Source: Gorsachius magnificus
Lineage: Eukaryota; Chordata; Aves; Pelecaniformes; Ardeidae
DNA length: 64,000 bases
Assembly: GCA_034008185.1 (NCBI GenBank)
Contig: CM067082.1
Coordinates: 155,255,895 to 155,319,894 of the forward strand
Direction of reading: 5' to 3'
Every line of letters starts with the position of its first letter. The first letter of the stretch is position 1. The notes under the pieces were generated by a model. The model worked only from the letters and a program-made list of their open reading frames with translations. It made no database searches and had not been told where the DNA came from. A program made the position numbers and the translations under genes. This document shows positions 11,431 through 24,825 of the stretch, one piece after another.

Positions 11431-14400
11431 GTGAAGGGGGAAGGGGAACCTATTGGGCTTGCCAGTGACAGGCTAGGGGATGAAACGCAAGGGTTAGAGG
11501 GACTGGGGGCTAGTATGAGCCTTCAACCTGTTGCCCAGCACTGTGCCAGGGGCACTGCAGAAAAATTGAAGTCTGGCGGAGGTGAGCCGGAGGCTCCTGA
11601 GGTAGTAGGAGCCAACAAGGAAAAGCCCGTGAAACACCTCAAAGTAAATGAGGGGTGTTCTGCTATGAAGGTGACGAGGCCGACAGCTCAGATGAGATGC
11701 CTCTATACAAACGCACGTGGCATGGGAAACAAACAAGAGGAGTTGGAAGCTATCGTGCTGCTAGAAAGCTACGACCTGATTGCCATTACAGAAACTTGGT
11801 GGGATGAATCCCACAACTGGAATGTAGCTATTGATGGCTACAGGCTGTTCAGAAGGGACAGGCAAGGAAGGAGGGGGGGAGGCGTTGCCCTTTACATCAA
11901 GAAATCATTACAGTGTGAAGAGCTGTCCCTGAAGAATAGCCATGAGCAGGTCGAAAGCTTATGGATAAGAATCAGAGAGAGAAGCAACAAAGGGAACCTG
12001 ACTGCCAGATCAAGAGGAGCCGACTGACGAAGCGTTCTTCCTCCAACTCCAGTAGGCTTCATGCTCGCAGGCTCTCGTCCTGCTGGGGGACTTCAACCAC
12101 CCTGACATCTGCTGGAAAACCAGCACGGCAAGCTGTAGGCAATCCAGCAGGTTTCTCGAATGCATTGAGGACAACTTCTTAAGCCAGGTAATAGACACCC
12201 CTACCTGAGGGGATGCGATACTTGACCTGGTGGTCACCAATGTAAGCGACCTCGTCGGAAATGTCAAGATCGGAGGCAGCTTGGGTTGCAGTGATCATGC
12301 GATGGTAGAGCTCACACTCCAGAGGGAAATGGGAAGAACAAAGAGTATAGTCAGGACCCTGAATTTTAGAAAAGCAAAATTCCAGCTCCTCAAGGAGATA
12401 GTCGGAAGGACTCCCTGGGAAACGGTCCTCAGGGACAGGGGAACAGAACAGAGCTGGCAGACCTTTAAGGATGTGTTCCACAGAGCGCAAGAGCTCTCGA
12501 TCCCTAGGTGTAAGAAATCGGGCAAAGAAGGGAAGAGACCGGCATGGCTGAGACGAGAGATGCTGGTCAAACTAAGGAGGAAGAGGGAACTGCACAGGCA
12601 GTGGAAGAAGGGACAGGCATCCTGGGAAGAGTATAGGGACGCGGTCCGGTTGTGTAGGAATGGGGTCAGGAAGGCCAAGGCTCAGCTGGAGCTAAACTTG
12701 GCTAGGGATGCAAAGAATAACAAGAAGGGTTTCTACAGGTATATCAGCCGGAAAAGGGTGGTTAAAGAAAGCGTACCCCCACTGATGAGCGAGACTGGCA
12801 AGCTGGTAATAGCAGATGAGGAGAAGGCTGAGGTACTCAACACCTTTTTTGCCTCAGTCTTCACTGGGAACCTCTCTCTTCACCCCACCAGAGTTGATGG
12901 ATGGCATGAGGGGGACCGGGAGGACAAAACCCCTCCCACTGTAGGAGAAGATCAGGTTCGTGACCACCTGAGGAACCTGAACGCACATAAGTCCATGGGA
13001 CCTGATGAGATGCATCCCAGAGTCCTGAGGGAATTGGCCGATGTAGTGGCCAAGCCGCTCTCCATGATATTTGAAAAGTCATGGCAGTCAGGTGAAGTCC
13101 CTGGTGACTGGAAAAAGGGAAACATTGTGCCCATTTTCAAAAAGGGTAGAAAGGAAGACCCTGGGAACTACCAACCTGTCAGCCTCACCTCTGTGTCTGG
13201 GAAGATCATGGAACAGATCCTCCTAGAAGCTATGCTAAGGCACATGGAGGCCAGGGAGATAATTGGAGATAGCCAGCATGGCTTCACCAAGGGCAAGTCC
13301 TGCCTGACAAACCTAGTGTCTTTCTGTGATGGTGTGACAGCATCAGTGGACAAGGGAAAACCAATGGAAGTCATCTATCTGGACTTCTGCAAAGCCTTTG
13401 ACACGGTCCCCCACAACATCCTTCTCCCTAAATTGGAGAGCTATGGATTTGATGGGTGGACTGTTCGGTGGATAAGGAACTGGCTGGATGGCCGCATCCA
13501 GAGGGTAGTGGTCAATGGCTCGATGTCCGGATGGAGACCAGTGACGAGTGGTGTCCCTCAGGGGTCCGTACTGGGACCGGTGCTGTTTAATATATTCATC
13601 AATGACTTAGCGAGCTTGAGTGCACCCTCAGCAAGTTTGCGGATGACACCAAACTGAGTGGTGCGGTTGACACACCAGAAGGACGGGATGTCATCCAGAG
13701 AGACCTGGACAGGCTGGAGAGGTGGGCCTGTGTGAACCTCATGAGGTTCAACAAGGCCAAGTGCAAGGTCATGCACCTGGGTCGGGGTAACCCCCAGTAT
13801 CAATACAGGCTGGGGGAAGAAAGGATCGAGAGCAGCCCTGCTGAGAGGGACTTGGGCGTGCTGGTGGATGAAAAGCTGGACATGAGCCGGCAATGTGCTC
13901 TGGCAGCCCAGAAGGCCAACCGTACTCTGGGCTGCATCAGGAGAAGCGTGGCCAGCAGGTCGAGGGAGGTGATTCTGCCCCTCTACTCTGCTCTGGGGAG
14001 ACCTCACCTGGAGTACTGCGTCCAGCTCTGGAGCCCTCAGCACAAGAAGGACATGGAACTGTTGGAGCGGGGCCAGAGGAGGGCTACTAAAATGATCCGA
14101 GGGCTGGAGCACCTCTCTTATGAGGCCAGGCTGAGAGAGTTGGGCTTGTTCAGCCTGGAGAAGAGAAGGCTGGGGGGAGACCTGATTGCGGCCTTTCAGT
14201 ATCTAAAGGGGGCCTATAGGAAAGATGGGGACAATCTTTTTAGTAGGGCCAGCTGTGTCAGGACAAGGGGTAATGGTTTTAAACTGAAGCAGGGTAGGTT
14301 TAGACTGGATATAAGGAGGAAATTCTTTACAACGAGGGTGGTGAAACACTGGAAGGGGTTGCCCAGAGAGGTGGTGGAGGCCCCATCCCTGGGAACATTC

Positions 14401-14439
14401 AAGGCCAGGTTGGACGGGGCTCTGAGCAACCTGATCTAG
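11431..14439 (+). pseudogene. CR1 ORF2, endonuclease-reverse transcriptase, disabled
   Basis: ORF2 of CR1 nicks the target DNA and copies the element RNA at the nick. The endonuclease is recognised by T-N-A-R-G-M-G-N-K (from about 11707), I-T-E-T-W-W (about 11785), G-D-F-N (12086-12097) and S-D-H (12290-12298). The reverse transcriptase shows Y-L-D-F (13376-13387, catalytic D at 13382-13384), G-V-P-Q-G (13550-13564) and F-A-D-D (13636-13647). The first in-frame ATG is at 11515. Reading starts in frame 1 and moves to frame 2 near 11995-12005, where some bases of the endonuclease seem to be missing. In-frame stops are TAG at 12053-12055 and TGA at 12206-12208. Frame 2 then runs open to a small deletion at about 13607-13620, after which frame 1 resumes to the natural TAG at 14437-14439. 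All catalytic RT motifs are still present, which suggests modest age. Confidence 0.92.
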
Positions 14440-14532
14440 TTAGTGGTGTCCCTGCTCACTGCAGGGGGGTTGGACTAGATGGCCTCTAGGGGTCCCTTCC
14501 AACCCAAAACATTCTATGATTCTATGATTCTA

Positions 14533-17500
14533 AAATTGTCTTTTCTATACAAACAGAAGCTGAGCTTTGGGATTTGGGCAGTGGAATGGTTTTGCAAAAA
14601 GGTGTTTTGTAAAAAGGTGTCTTCTATCTGTTGCTTAAACACGACTTTGATTTGGCCAAGACAGAGGGTGTTAAAAAATAAAAGGTAGAAACACCATTAC
14701 TTGTCAGTGTTTCACACAGCATGGTTTATTTTTGGCTTGCTGCTAGGCTACAAAGTGTTGCCTGCCTTACATGGTTCAATGGCTTCGAATAAACAGCCAG
14801 CAGTTCATCTCTAACAGGGACTGGACTGTTGAGTAATGTTTGCAAATAGAGAATACTAAAGGGCACAAACATAGCTGAACTTTAGAGCTCAGTTTGATGT
14901 TTGTCATTTATTTTGTATTTGTTTTGGAGGAGGGATTCAACCAAACACTAATGATGACTGATGATCTACTGAAGTTTAAGAATGAGCTTCAGCTCACAGA
15001 TGTATGTACCATTGACCAAATATAAAACGTTGTTGTAGGCAAACATTCAGACATTCCCCTTTTCAAGGCAACCCTTTGTGTTTTCTGTAGGTGTTTACCG
15101 ATCCCATAGCTATGGCTTAAAATTCACTCCCTGGAGGTTAGGCAGTTGGAATCTGTTTGGAAACCGCATAACAGCTGATCGAATAGCTGGATATTTTCTC
15201 ATTCTATGGTCACATGGTAATCATTGCCTGAAAACAGTGGCCAAAAGTTTTTCCTTTTGCAAGAGTCATAATACTACCAAATTCCACAATAATTTTTATT
15301 CAGAGAATAGATAAGAGCAAAACAATGGAGCTAAAGATGGGGCTGATCCCAAAACTTCCACTTGCTCAAGAGGCACTAGAGCCCTAGATCAGACATATTG
15401 GACATTCATCAAACCTGTTGCACCCACAGGCATCTGCATCATGCCCACTTGAATATTAATCAGTAATGGAAAGACTCATGACTTGGCCATGATCAAAGCA
15501 TGGTGCTGGTCAAAAGAATTTTGAGAGTTTCATAACTGAGCAAACCTTCACATGGCTCATCTTCACCGCTGTGACAGTTCTCCAGGGATGCTGTGTCTGC
15601 CTTTCCATGCCACTCTGGTGGTCTTGGACCATGTCCAGTCCCACCATCCAGTCCTACCACCATGTGGGATGCCGAAGGTGGTGTTAGCCAGTAGATGTCA
15701 CTGGTGGAGCACTGGGCTATGAGACTGACATAGCAGACTGTCCAGAAGACAACCTGTAGGCCTGCTGGCAAATAAAATGGCTAACTATCTTCTGATTGTA
15801 CAAGGAGCAAATGCAAACACACATCCAAAAAGACTCTGAGCTTCAGGTTTTTTCTTTTTTATTGCTTTTATTTGTTGCTTTGTCAGCAATAATTTGCATC
15901 TGGGAGACAGAATTTTCAGACTAGCATCTGTCTGGAAAATGATGCGGCAATTTCTCCTTTGGCACAGTTTTGTGGCTATTCTGGGGAAGAAGGAAATTAC
16001 AGGAGAGCAAGTACAGCATTTGGTGTTCATTTTACATTCTGCCCTTCTTATTGTGAAAGCACAGTTTACACTGTGCAAAAGGCAGGGGCTTAATTAATTG
16101 TGTTACTGGTGAACGATGCCCAGCGCCAGTTCCTCTCTTCACTTCCACCTGAACGCCAAGAGGCCAATCTCTCCACCAGAAAGTGCCACGAGTTGAAAGA
16201 TTTATCTGTATGGCAGTCCAAGATGTAACAAGATACCAGTAATGGCACAACCTGGAGTTCAACACAGGTGTCCATGTGACCTTTAGTTAAAGTTGTCGCC
16301 GAGGTGTTACCAAAACAAACCAGGATGAGACTTTACCCTTGATTAACCAGTCTGGATCCAAAGAGGTGCAGCTGCCTCCAAACTATGGACTCCAGACTCA
16401 GAGGTTTGTCATGATTATTATTTTGGTACTGAACTGCTGTGCAAACTCAGAACCAGAAAGTTTGTTTCCACCTCAGAACTTATAAAAAAATAGGATTATG
16501 TAACAATAACAAATAAAAGAGTACAAAAAAAAAGAAACAACAGCAGCATGGGATTGATCTGGCTAAAAATAAATATGGATGGTCTCCTAGGCTGCCTTTC
16601 AGGTAGAGGAAATATAATCAGGATATTCAGAGGAGTGTAGGCCATTACAGGTCCTAAAATAAGTGTCTAAAATAGACTGAGTGAATTGTATCATGGAAGG
16701 TGGGGTGGGGTTTTTTTTCAATCCATTTGTTGTAGAAGGAGCCCTCCAGCTTGGAAAGACACATTGCACAGAAGGTGTCTAAACTCAGAAGTCTCCCACC
16801 AAGAGAAGCACAAACAAAAGGCTAGCCCTGAGAACAAAATGTGTGGGAAAAAAATAAGTTCCACCATAAATGAGCCCAGAAGTCTCTACACTCAAATTCT
16901 GTTACAAGCTATTAATACCTGTGGCCAAGGTGAGCATGACCTGTTCTCAAGCACAGTACCAATTCTAACCTTTAATCCAAAGCTGAGATCCTGACAAATC
17001 CTCCCAGGAAACAGTTTAATTTCATCAATAACTTTGTAATATTCTGACTGGGTATTTCTTTTCACTGTGGCACCAGAGACCTAGGTCAGTAGTTTAATTT
17101 CAATTTTCATTTGCATTAACTTCGGTTTAACTTCAGAGGGTGGAGGGGGATAGGCTTGGAGAGTGAAATAAAGGTATCTCATTTGGGCCTGAGCACCTCA
17201 TGCCATGCACTGTTTAACAGGCCTTCTGATAACCTATTTTGTACACTAAGTACCCTCTACTTTAAGAACTGGCATCTGCCTTATTTCTACTTTTTTCTAG
17301 ATTTACCTTCTGAGCCGGCAATCCTGCTATGTTTCTGATTCTTTTCCTTTATTTAATAAGAAATTCAGATCTAAGTAGTTTGTTTCCATTAAAACTTTGC
17401 AAATTATGTCTATGTAACTAATAGAAGCCACCTGATTCATCAGTGCTGTTCCATAGATCAGAATAATTGCTTGGAGGTGGAAAGAAGTAGAAATATACTG

Positions 17501-19137
17501 ACTCATCAAGACAAGGTTTTTAGTGAACTATGAGCCAGGATTTTTCCCTCATTTATACCAATAAAGTACCTTTTAAAGTGCCTTGCACGCAGCAGGACAC
17601 AGAAACAATTATGAAATGGATCTGATGTCCCCATCCTTAGGAACACTCATAAAAAGAACATGGCTTTGAAAATAACAACCCAGGGTCACTTTTTTCACCT
17701 CTGGTAGGATTTAACCTGTTCCTAAAAAACTCCTCCATAAAGTATTCCCACAAGGTAGGCTATGTAACAGCCATCTGCCATACAAGCCTGCAACACAGGC
17801 TGGGAAACCTGGGCTTTCCACTTCAAAAATACTGGAACTAAAATAATTGCAAGACCTGCTACATGCCATTAAACACAAAATGGAGAAAATTAATTACACT
17901 TTACTAGCTGCTCTGAAAACCTCCACGGAGAGATAGGCTGCTCCTGAAAGTGATGCTGTGTTAAAGACTGATATAGGGCAAACACCTGGTTATCAAATCA
18001 CAGGATTTTTAAGCTGGAGGTGCTTTGCCACTACTCCCACTTCAGATCATGTTTAACAAGGGTGGTTCACAAACCAATGAAGGTGGCATCACCCCACTGG
18101 AGACAGCAGCATTAAGCGCTCACTTAAAGACACTAGTGAGCAATCTAAAAGTAGTTTATTTCTGCTGGATCCTAACTACTTTGGGGTTAATAAGGTGTTA
18201 GGGTGGATGAAGGTGTTCTGCGTGGATTCGAACAACCCCAAACTTTGAATGCAGTGAGAGGGGAAAGAAGTTTAGATTCTGCATCTGAGTCTGCATGCAA
18301 GCTGTGCAGATTGGAAATCCTCTTTATAATGCTTCCAATTAGGACTTTGGATGCCACGACTCCATAATTTTTAGCATTTGAATCAGGCTCTGCAGTTTAC
18401 TGTTCAGACAAATCACATAAATAAAATATACAGTGGAATCATTTGCTTTCTTATTATAGCTACAAACAGACTAATAGGGAAATAAATGCATGCAATCAAA
18501 CTGAATGTTCTCTTAGTTATTTCATGGGAGGTAGAAATTATCTGCAAACAAAATCAGATATGATTTGTGGGTTTCAGATACACAAGTATTTTGAAAAGAT
18601 AGAAAAGATAAACAAGGTAATGAAACCTGGCTAGGATGAAACTCATTTTAATTCAGAAGAGGAAAAAGAACAGTCTACATGGAAGCTCAATAAAACAGAC
18701 AGCAGCTCAGGGAGAAGTGTGTTGAGAATTTCATTGGGTTGAGTGACATAGGATCACAGTCATTTGGGGAATGATTTCTTCTGTATGCCTCAGTTCACCA
18801 TCTCAAAGGTGGTCTACAAATGGCACAGGTCTTCCAGTCAAAGATGCTTCAGAAATTCTTGCCGCACACTGCCATTTTCTCCAGCAAGCCATAAGGGGTG
18901 TTTTAATGTACTGTCCAGTGTGCGTACATGGCTGTGTGCTATGCAGTAAAACAATACAGTCAACAAGGTTTTATAAACAATGAACAACTGAAACAGCAAA
19001 AAAGCAGAAATAAAAGTGGCGGTAAGAAAAACACCCCAGAACTTACAGATTGCTTAGACAGGACCTATGAAGAGGTGCTTCATAAGAAACCCTTAGTCAT
19101 CACACCTAATCATTCAAATGTTGTGCTGGGTATTCAC
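14533..19137. other. Long stretch without a recognised gene
   Basis: Between the large CR1 and the next minus-strand CR1 no protein motif or RNA gene was recognised. Open frames are all about 100 codons or fewer, on both strands, and look like chance frames. A-rich runs occur near 16500-16540. Confidence 0.45.
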
Positions 19138-19460
19138 TGAATCACAGAACAGCAGGGGTTGGGAGGGACCTCGGGAGATCACCCAGTCCAACCCTCCTGC
19201 TAAAGCAGGCTCATCCAGAGCAGGTTGCACAGGACATTGCCCAGGTGGGGTTTGAATATCTCCGGAGAAGGAGACTCCACAGCCCCCTTGGGCAGCCTGG
19301 GCCAGAGCTCCATCACCCTCCAAGTCAAGAAGTTCTTCCTCATGTTCAACTGAAACCTCTTCTGCTTCAGTTTGTGCCCATTGCCCCTTGTCCTGTCGCT
19401 GGGCACCACTGAGAAAAGTCTGGCTCCATCCTCGTGACATCCACCCTTAAGATATTAGTA
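19138..19460 (-). mobile_element. CR1 LINE 3'-end fragment (minus strand)
   Basis: The plus strand starts with TGAATCACAGAACAGCAGGG, then GTTGGGAGGGACCTCGGGAG and CCCAGTCCAACCCTCCTGC. This is the reverse complement of a CR1 3' UTR of the CACAGAATCCCAGAATGGCAGG tail type, also seen at 48788 and 61486. On the minus strand the end of ORF2 is readable: [17 protein letters not shown] (about 19345-19395). It is truncated at about 19460, inside the ORF2 end. Confidence 0.9.
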
Positions 19461-22160
19461 AGTGAGTGTTTATTCACCACCATCAGTCTGAGCCCAGGTT
19501 TTCCTACACAAGGTCTGGACAGAATTAGGTACTTGCAAAGGAATTCTAAAAGAGTAAATAAACCTATTTAACCATTCACCTCAAATAAATTCACTGGTAG
19601 AGCAGAGCCCAACAATGCTGGGATCTCTTCTGCTCTCTATTGCTCCCTGCAGACCTTTTGTCTTTTATTATAGGGCTTGGGGCTGTAACAGTGTTAGGAG
19701 CTTCTTGTAACCTCGAGGGGACAGAGAAGGGAGGGAGGCATGGGGGATGGACAAACAAGACCTGATTCATTTCATTCAGTTGCAGTGTGGATCCAATAAC
19801 ACAAAATGAACCATCAGGACATGGTTCAGGTTATTCTGTTGTTCTGGAGGCAAAGGATGTGCCTGGAGGTACCTCTGTGCAAGGAGAGACTCAAAACTCC
19901 TTTCCACCCCAAAAAGCTGCCACCTTTGCTTCTCTGTGCTCCTTGGGCAGGGAAGCCAAGCTTGTCAGGGATGGAAGAACTGAAGTTTTAGTGTTTGCAT
20001 TCATAAATAGTCTCTTCTTGTCATCTTTCACATGGAAACAGTATAGACCCTTATAATTATTAATCTTTAACTTAACAGGTAAGCTAACAGCTATGCAAGG
20101 GAACAGGTCAGGGAGCAAAACAGGCAAGAAGACCAGCATATCTTCATTTCTGCCTTTCATTTAGTGATTGCCTATCTAATAAAAAAACCTGTCTGAATCA
20201 GGATGCTCCAGTGGTACCACATTGCAGTCTGAGCCTTAAAAGGCCAGATATCTGCAATAGACTCCAGCAGAAATACTTACGGATGTTTACCATTGGGATC
20301 TTTAAGCACTGATAGTGTTAGCTGGCAGCTCAGCAGAAATCTCAGGAATGTCAATAATTCCTGAAAAGTGAGCTTGGAACCTAAGAAAACACTGTTAAGG
20401 GTCTAACACCTTTTTCTATTAGAGATTTGGTGCGTAGTAAAGCAAGCTGAAAACCCACGCACGCTGGTTATTTTGGAGCAGTCCCTGCAAGCATACATTT
20501 AGTTCACAGTAAAAGACAGTGCAAGGCAACTTGCTTCACTTTGGGAAGCAATAAATTACATGCTGCATAGCCAAGTTAATCGAAGCTTCCATCAAGTGAG
20601 AAATAAGTTAAACACATCAGTCAATCTGGGCCTGAGAGAATTCACAGATGAAGAAAGTATGTTTATCTCGCTGAGCTCAAAACCTCACACACACATGAGC
20701 TCTAAGACCCTGTGTATGACTCTGAGTCTTCCCACTAATATGATGCCTGGAAGTTAAAGACACCCGTAAGTGTCCTGGAGACCAATTCAACAGGCTCAGC
20801 TTAGAGACCTGGAGCCAAACTCTCTTCTCAGGGTTGTGAGTCACAGCAGGGATGGGAGAGCATGGCAAAGTGGTCACGGCCTCCAGGGGTCTGCATGGAC
20901 CCTCATTCACAGGTGGCTACATCCCTTGAAAATCAGAAGCTGAACCATGGAATTCTGTGAACCATGGAATTCTGTAGTCCTGTGTTAAATAAAACTGAAT
21001 TTGGTGATGGTTTTCTTTAGAAAGGCTTTTATGCACTAAGTGTGGAATAGAAAAGCAAGAAGGGCTTTCTAATCCATTGTCTCAAGTGGAGCAAAGCCCT
21101 CGCATGGATCCAAGGTCTCCACTGCACAGGTGCTAATCTGAAGTGAATGGCTAAAGGCCAATAGAGTTATTCCAGATTTTGGACTGTAACAGAGGAGAAT
21201 GTTGCCCAGAAGCTCATTGCAGACTTTAAGCTGCAGGGCTACCTAGGTTGTGATTGGTGGCAGTCTGTTTGAATTATTTTTCACCAACTACAGCAGTGAG
21301 GCCACCAATGTGATTGCATTGTGACTGTACTAACTGTGGTTCTGATTGATTAAACCCAATAGATTTATATGGCTTGGAGCTGGAACAGGGATTTTGCATG
21401 ACACAAGGACAGCAAGATTTGATGGCAATGGCATTAGCAGTGTCCTTTCACCCAATGCACATATCATATGTGTTATCATATCAAGGGAAATAAATTTAGT
21501 CAAAGTAAATGCTGTCAAAGATAACTAGCATTAGGCAAAATCATCTACAAATAAAACCATCACGGGCCTTCAAGTCTGATCCATGTGTCTGTGTGGGGTT
21601 GGAATAAATAAAGGCCTCAAATCTTGTTAGCATTAAGCCAATTTTCATTCAAAGTATAATGGATGGCTCTTCCAGGGAGACATATCACTAGTGCATGTTC
21701 CTACCTCCTCCTTCTTCAAGGAAAACCTCTGCCAATGCAAAGTAAAATCAAATCAGTTGTGCTAAAAGGGTTTGGCTGGTTTTATCTCCTTTTTTATTCA
21801 TTCTTAACCACATTCTTCTTTCTTGTCTCAGCATTTTAGTTCTTCATGGAGGAGTACAAGGTCATACCACTTGCCAGACAGGATCAGATATCTACTTCAC
21901 TGAGAAATCAATCTTAGACAGACGCTAGGCAATGATGGTAAGAAATGCCACTGTGGCTGCAATTTATTCCAATGTGAGATTTCCTCCTCATGTCTGATCA
22001 CTACAAACAGTTGCAAACTCTAAAGCAGGAGACAACTGTCATTAATGTCATTTTTATCTCATGCTTGACACCATATAACTGCTCAGACCTTTCAGGAAAC
22101 TTGCTAAATACTTAACCTTGAAAACTCCCTGCCACTGTAGCTACATCTATATGAGGATAT
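19461..22160. other. Stretch without a recognised gene
   Basis: Nothing was recognised other than a perfect two-copy 17-bp duplication at 20941-20974. All open frames are short. Confidence 0.45.
20941..20974 (+). repeat. Perfect 2 x 17-bp tandem duplication
   Basis: TGAACCATGGAATTCTG occurs twice back to back without a mismatch, which suggests a recent slippage event. Confidence 0.85.
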
Positions 22161-22743
22161 TGAATCATAGAATCATAGAATGGATTGGGTTGGAAGGGAC
22201 TTTTAAAGGTCAACTAGTCCAAACCCCCTGCAATGAGCAGGGACATCTTCAACTAGATCAAGTTGTTCAGAGCCCCATCCAACCTGTCCTTGAATGTTTC
22301 CAGGGATGGGGCATCTACCACCTCTCTAAGCAACCTGTTCCAGTGTTTCACCACCCTCATCATAAAAAATTTCTTCCTTATGCCTAGTCTGAATCTATCC
22401 TCTTTTAGTTTAAAGCCATGACCCTATCACAACAAGCCCTACTAAAAAGCTTGTCTCCGTCTTTCTTATAAGCCCCCTTTAAGTACTGAAAGGCCGCAAT
22501 AAGGTCTCCCTGCAGCCTTCTCTTCTCCAGGCTGAACAACCCCAACTGCCTCAGCCTTTCCTCATAGCAGAGGAGTTCCCTCCCTCGCATCATTTTTGTG
22601 GCCTTCCTCTGGACCTGCTCCAACAGTTCCATGTCCTTCTGGTGTTGAGGGCTCCAGAGCTAGATGCCGTACTCCAGGTGGGGTCTCACCGGAGCAGAGT
22701 AGAGGGACAGAATCACCTCCCTTGATTTGCTGGTCACGCTTCT
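22161..22743 (-). mobile_element. CR1 LINE 3' fragment (minus strand)
   Basis: The plus strand opens with TGAATCATAGAATCATAGAA, the reverse complement of the ATTCTATG tail, then GGTTGGAAGGGACTTTTAAA. Minus-strand reading gives the ORF2 C-terminal blocks M-E-L-L-E-Q-V-Q-R-K-A-T-K-M (about 22590-22632) and [20 protein letters not shown]. Its 5' truncation point is about 22743. It is close in sequence to the 11205-14532 copy. Confidence 0.92.
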
Positions 22744-24139
22744 GGTATGCTCCAAGATTCCAAGTCCAATTGCTGATGAATCGCCCATGTGTAATACTAA
22801 ATTCTCTCATCCACCAAAATAATGGGACCACCTATGAAATGACTATTGAAGTAGTCCCTGGCCTGTAATAGGTCCTCAGCTGCTCTCGAGAGGGACCAAA
22901 ATTTAGCAGTACAGAAGACTGTATTCCAGTGTCACCAGCCAAAGGTTTTAAGGTGCTATTTAATCTACCAGTATGATGTAGCTAGTGAGGTCATAGTCTA
23001 ATAACGTGTCGTATGAAAAAAAAAATGCACTTTCTTTAATTTTGTTCCATTCCTTCTGTACCTGGGTTTATGAGAAAGAAAACACTATTTGTTGCATTCT
23101 CGGTCCTATTGCTTTGTTTTTACTACTTAACCATGATTCCCTTTCTCTCTGTGAAGCTACCAGTCTTTTCCTAGAATTTTGCTTTTTGATTAGACTCCCC
23201 TCAGACTCCCTGCCACCAATATTTGAGTATTACTTGTATCTTTCTCTGACTCGTGTATGTTCTGCAAGTCCTTTTCAGTACAGAATAACCACTATTGTCA
23301 AGCGCATTCGAACGAGACCAATTTGTAGCTCCTTCTGGACAGATTGAAGCTCTCTCTGCAGCACAGAGGAAAGTATAAAGTCACAGTTGCTCATAAAACA
23401 GGGATGAACAGAAAGGAGATGGATATAGTAACACAGGAGACCAATCATATGATGAAAGATGCCCTTGCTTTAGAGGCTTGGTTTCTTTGAACTCAGATGT
23501 CCTCCATTCCTTCTTCAGCCTACTGTATCAGGAGGTTTGTGTATCTCCACTTGACAGAAATCCTCTTCTGGTTGGAGGTACCTGGTGTTGTCACAGGAGC
23601 AACCTATTGAAGAGGACATGGAGATCATTCCGCCCTCAGCCAGGGATCTGCAGTGGAAATATGGCCACAGGTTGCCCAGGCTTCCCACACTCAAATGTCT
23701 AATCTAGTTCAGATATTATTCAAGGGATCACATCTGAGTTGTACAGACATCGTTACTGCTGACCCTGAAAAGCAGTTTATTCCTGGGCTGTGCTCGGTTT
23801 CACTCCAAATGCCACACAGCAGCAGGAAAGGCAATAGGTCAATATGTGTCTCCCTTGACTGTGTTTGCCCGCATCCTAATGTTTGCCAACCTTAGCTGGG
23901 TCCAAATAATGAGCAGCAATACAAAGAAATAAAGCTTGACAGAAAAGCAGTTTTAGCTGATTTTTATCCTAACAGTCAGGATGACATTTGTGGTCAGATG
24001 GAATTCTTGTAAAAAATGTTACTTTGTGGATATCTCCAGATTTAAATTTTCCTTCTCCTTAGTGGATTCAGCTGAGCCAAGCAAGAAGTTAACAAGTAAC
24101 AAAAAGGAGACAAAAAATAAAATAAAAAGGAGGTAAAAA
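22744..24139. other. Stretch without a recognised gene
   Basis: No gene or mobile element recognised. A 113-codon plus-strand open frame at 23006-23347 has no identifiable motif. Confidence 0.4.
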
Positions 24140-24647
24140 AATGGGGCCACCCAGCTTGAAAGCAGCTTGGCAGAAAAAGATCTGGGGGTCCTGGTGAGCA
24201 CCAGGTTGAACATGAACCAGCTATGTGCCCTTGCTGCAAAGAAGGTGAGTGATATCCTAGGATGTATTAGGCAAAGTATTGCCAGCAGGTAAAGGGAGGT
24301 GATGCCTCCCCTTTATTCAGCCCTAGTGAGGCCATACCTGGAGTACTGGGTCCAGTTCAGGGCTTCTCAGTACAAGAGAGACACAGACCCACTGGACAGA
24401 ATCCAGCGAAGAGCCACGAAGGAGATTAAGGGATTGAAGCATCTCTTCCATGAGGAAAGGTTGAGAGATTTGGGACTCCCTAGAGACAGAAGGCTCAGAG
24501 TGGATCTCATCAATGTGTATAAATACCTAAAGACAGGATGAAAAGAGGATGGAGCCAGGCTCTTTCCAGTGATGCCTAATAACAGGACGAAAGGAAATGG
24601 GCACAAACTGAAACACAGTTTCCTGTGAACATCAGGAAATATTTTCT
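24140..24647 (+). mobile_element. CR1 LINE internal fragment (ORF2 C-terminal region)
   Basis: The plus strand encodes broken pieces of the ORF2 C-terminal region: the L-G-V-L-V block (about 24184), [11 protein letters not shown] (about 24314-24346), [13 protein letters not shown] (about 24401-24439), and a degraded L-K-T-G at about 24530. The 3' tail is absent; similarity ends in CATCAGGAAATATTTTCT. Another CR1 piece starts about 180 bases further on in the same orientation. Confidence 0.88.
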
Positions 24648-24825
24648 TCTTCTTTCCTTTTTCTTTGTAATTCATAATCCCTGACAGCTGCTTGTGAATT
24701 GCTTTCACCGCATGCTTGGGTACATCTAATTGGACACCCAGTTCCAATTTTTATCTAACCAAATCACAGCATGCTGAGTTCAAGTTCTTCTGGGAACTTG
24801 GTGCTCCCAGACATTTGTGCTCTAG

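Larger units (their letters stand above)
11205..14532 (+). mobile_element. CR1 LINE, near-complete 3' 3.3 kb, 5'-truncated
   Basis: This is the best-preserved CR1 in the window. In order it contains the C-terminal end of ORF1 (esterase-type), all of ORF2 (apurinic endonuclease then reverse transcriptase), a short 3' UTR containing GTTGGACTAGATGGCCTC, and the tail (ATTCTATG)2ATTCTA at 14511-14532. The left boundary is approximate: clear coding similarity begins about 11210-11225. The full family element has a longer ORF1 and 5' UTR, so the copy is 5'-truncated. ORF2 is interrupted, so the copy cannot move on its own. No convincing target-site duplication was found, which is usual for CR1. Confidence 0.93.

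Noticed and set aside
12179..12678. Minus-strand frames of 103 and 127 codons
   Set aside because: They are antisense shadows of the CR1 ORF2 endonuclease and linker region.
13558..14112. 184-codon minus-strand open frame
   Set aside because: It lies antisense to the CR1 reverse-transcriptase region. The GC-rich coding sense strand keeps the antisense frame open, and it has no domain of its own.
14511..14532. ATTCTATG octamers as a satellite or CRISPR-like array
   Set aside because: They are the normal 3' tail of CR1, always at the end of an element and without spacers.
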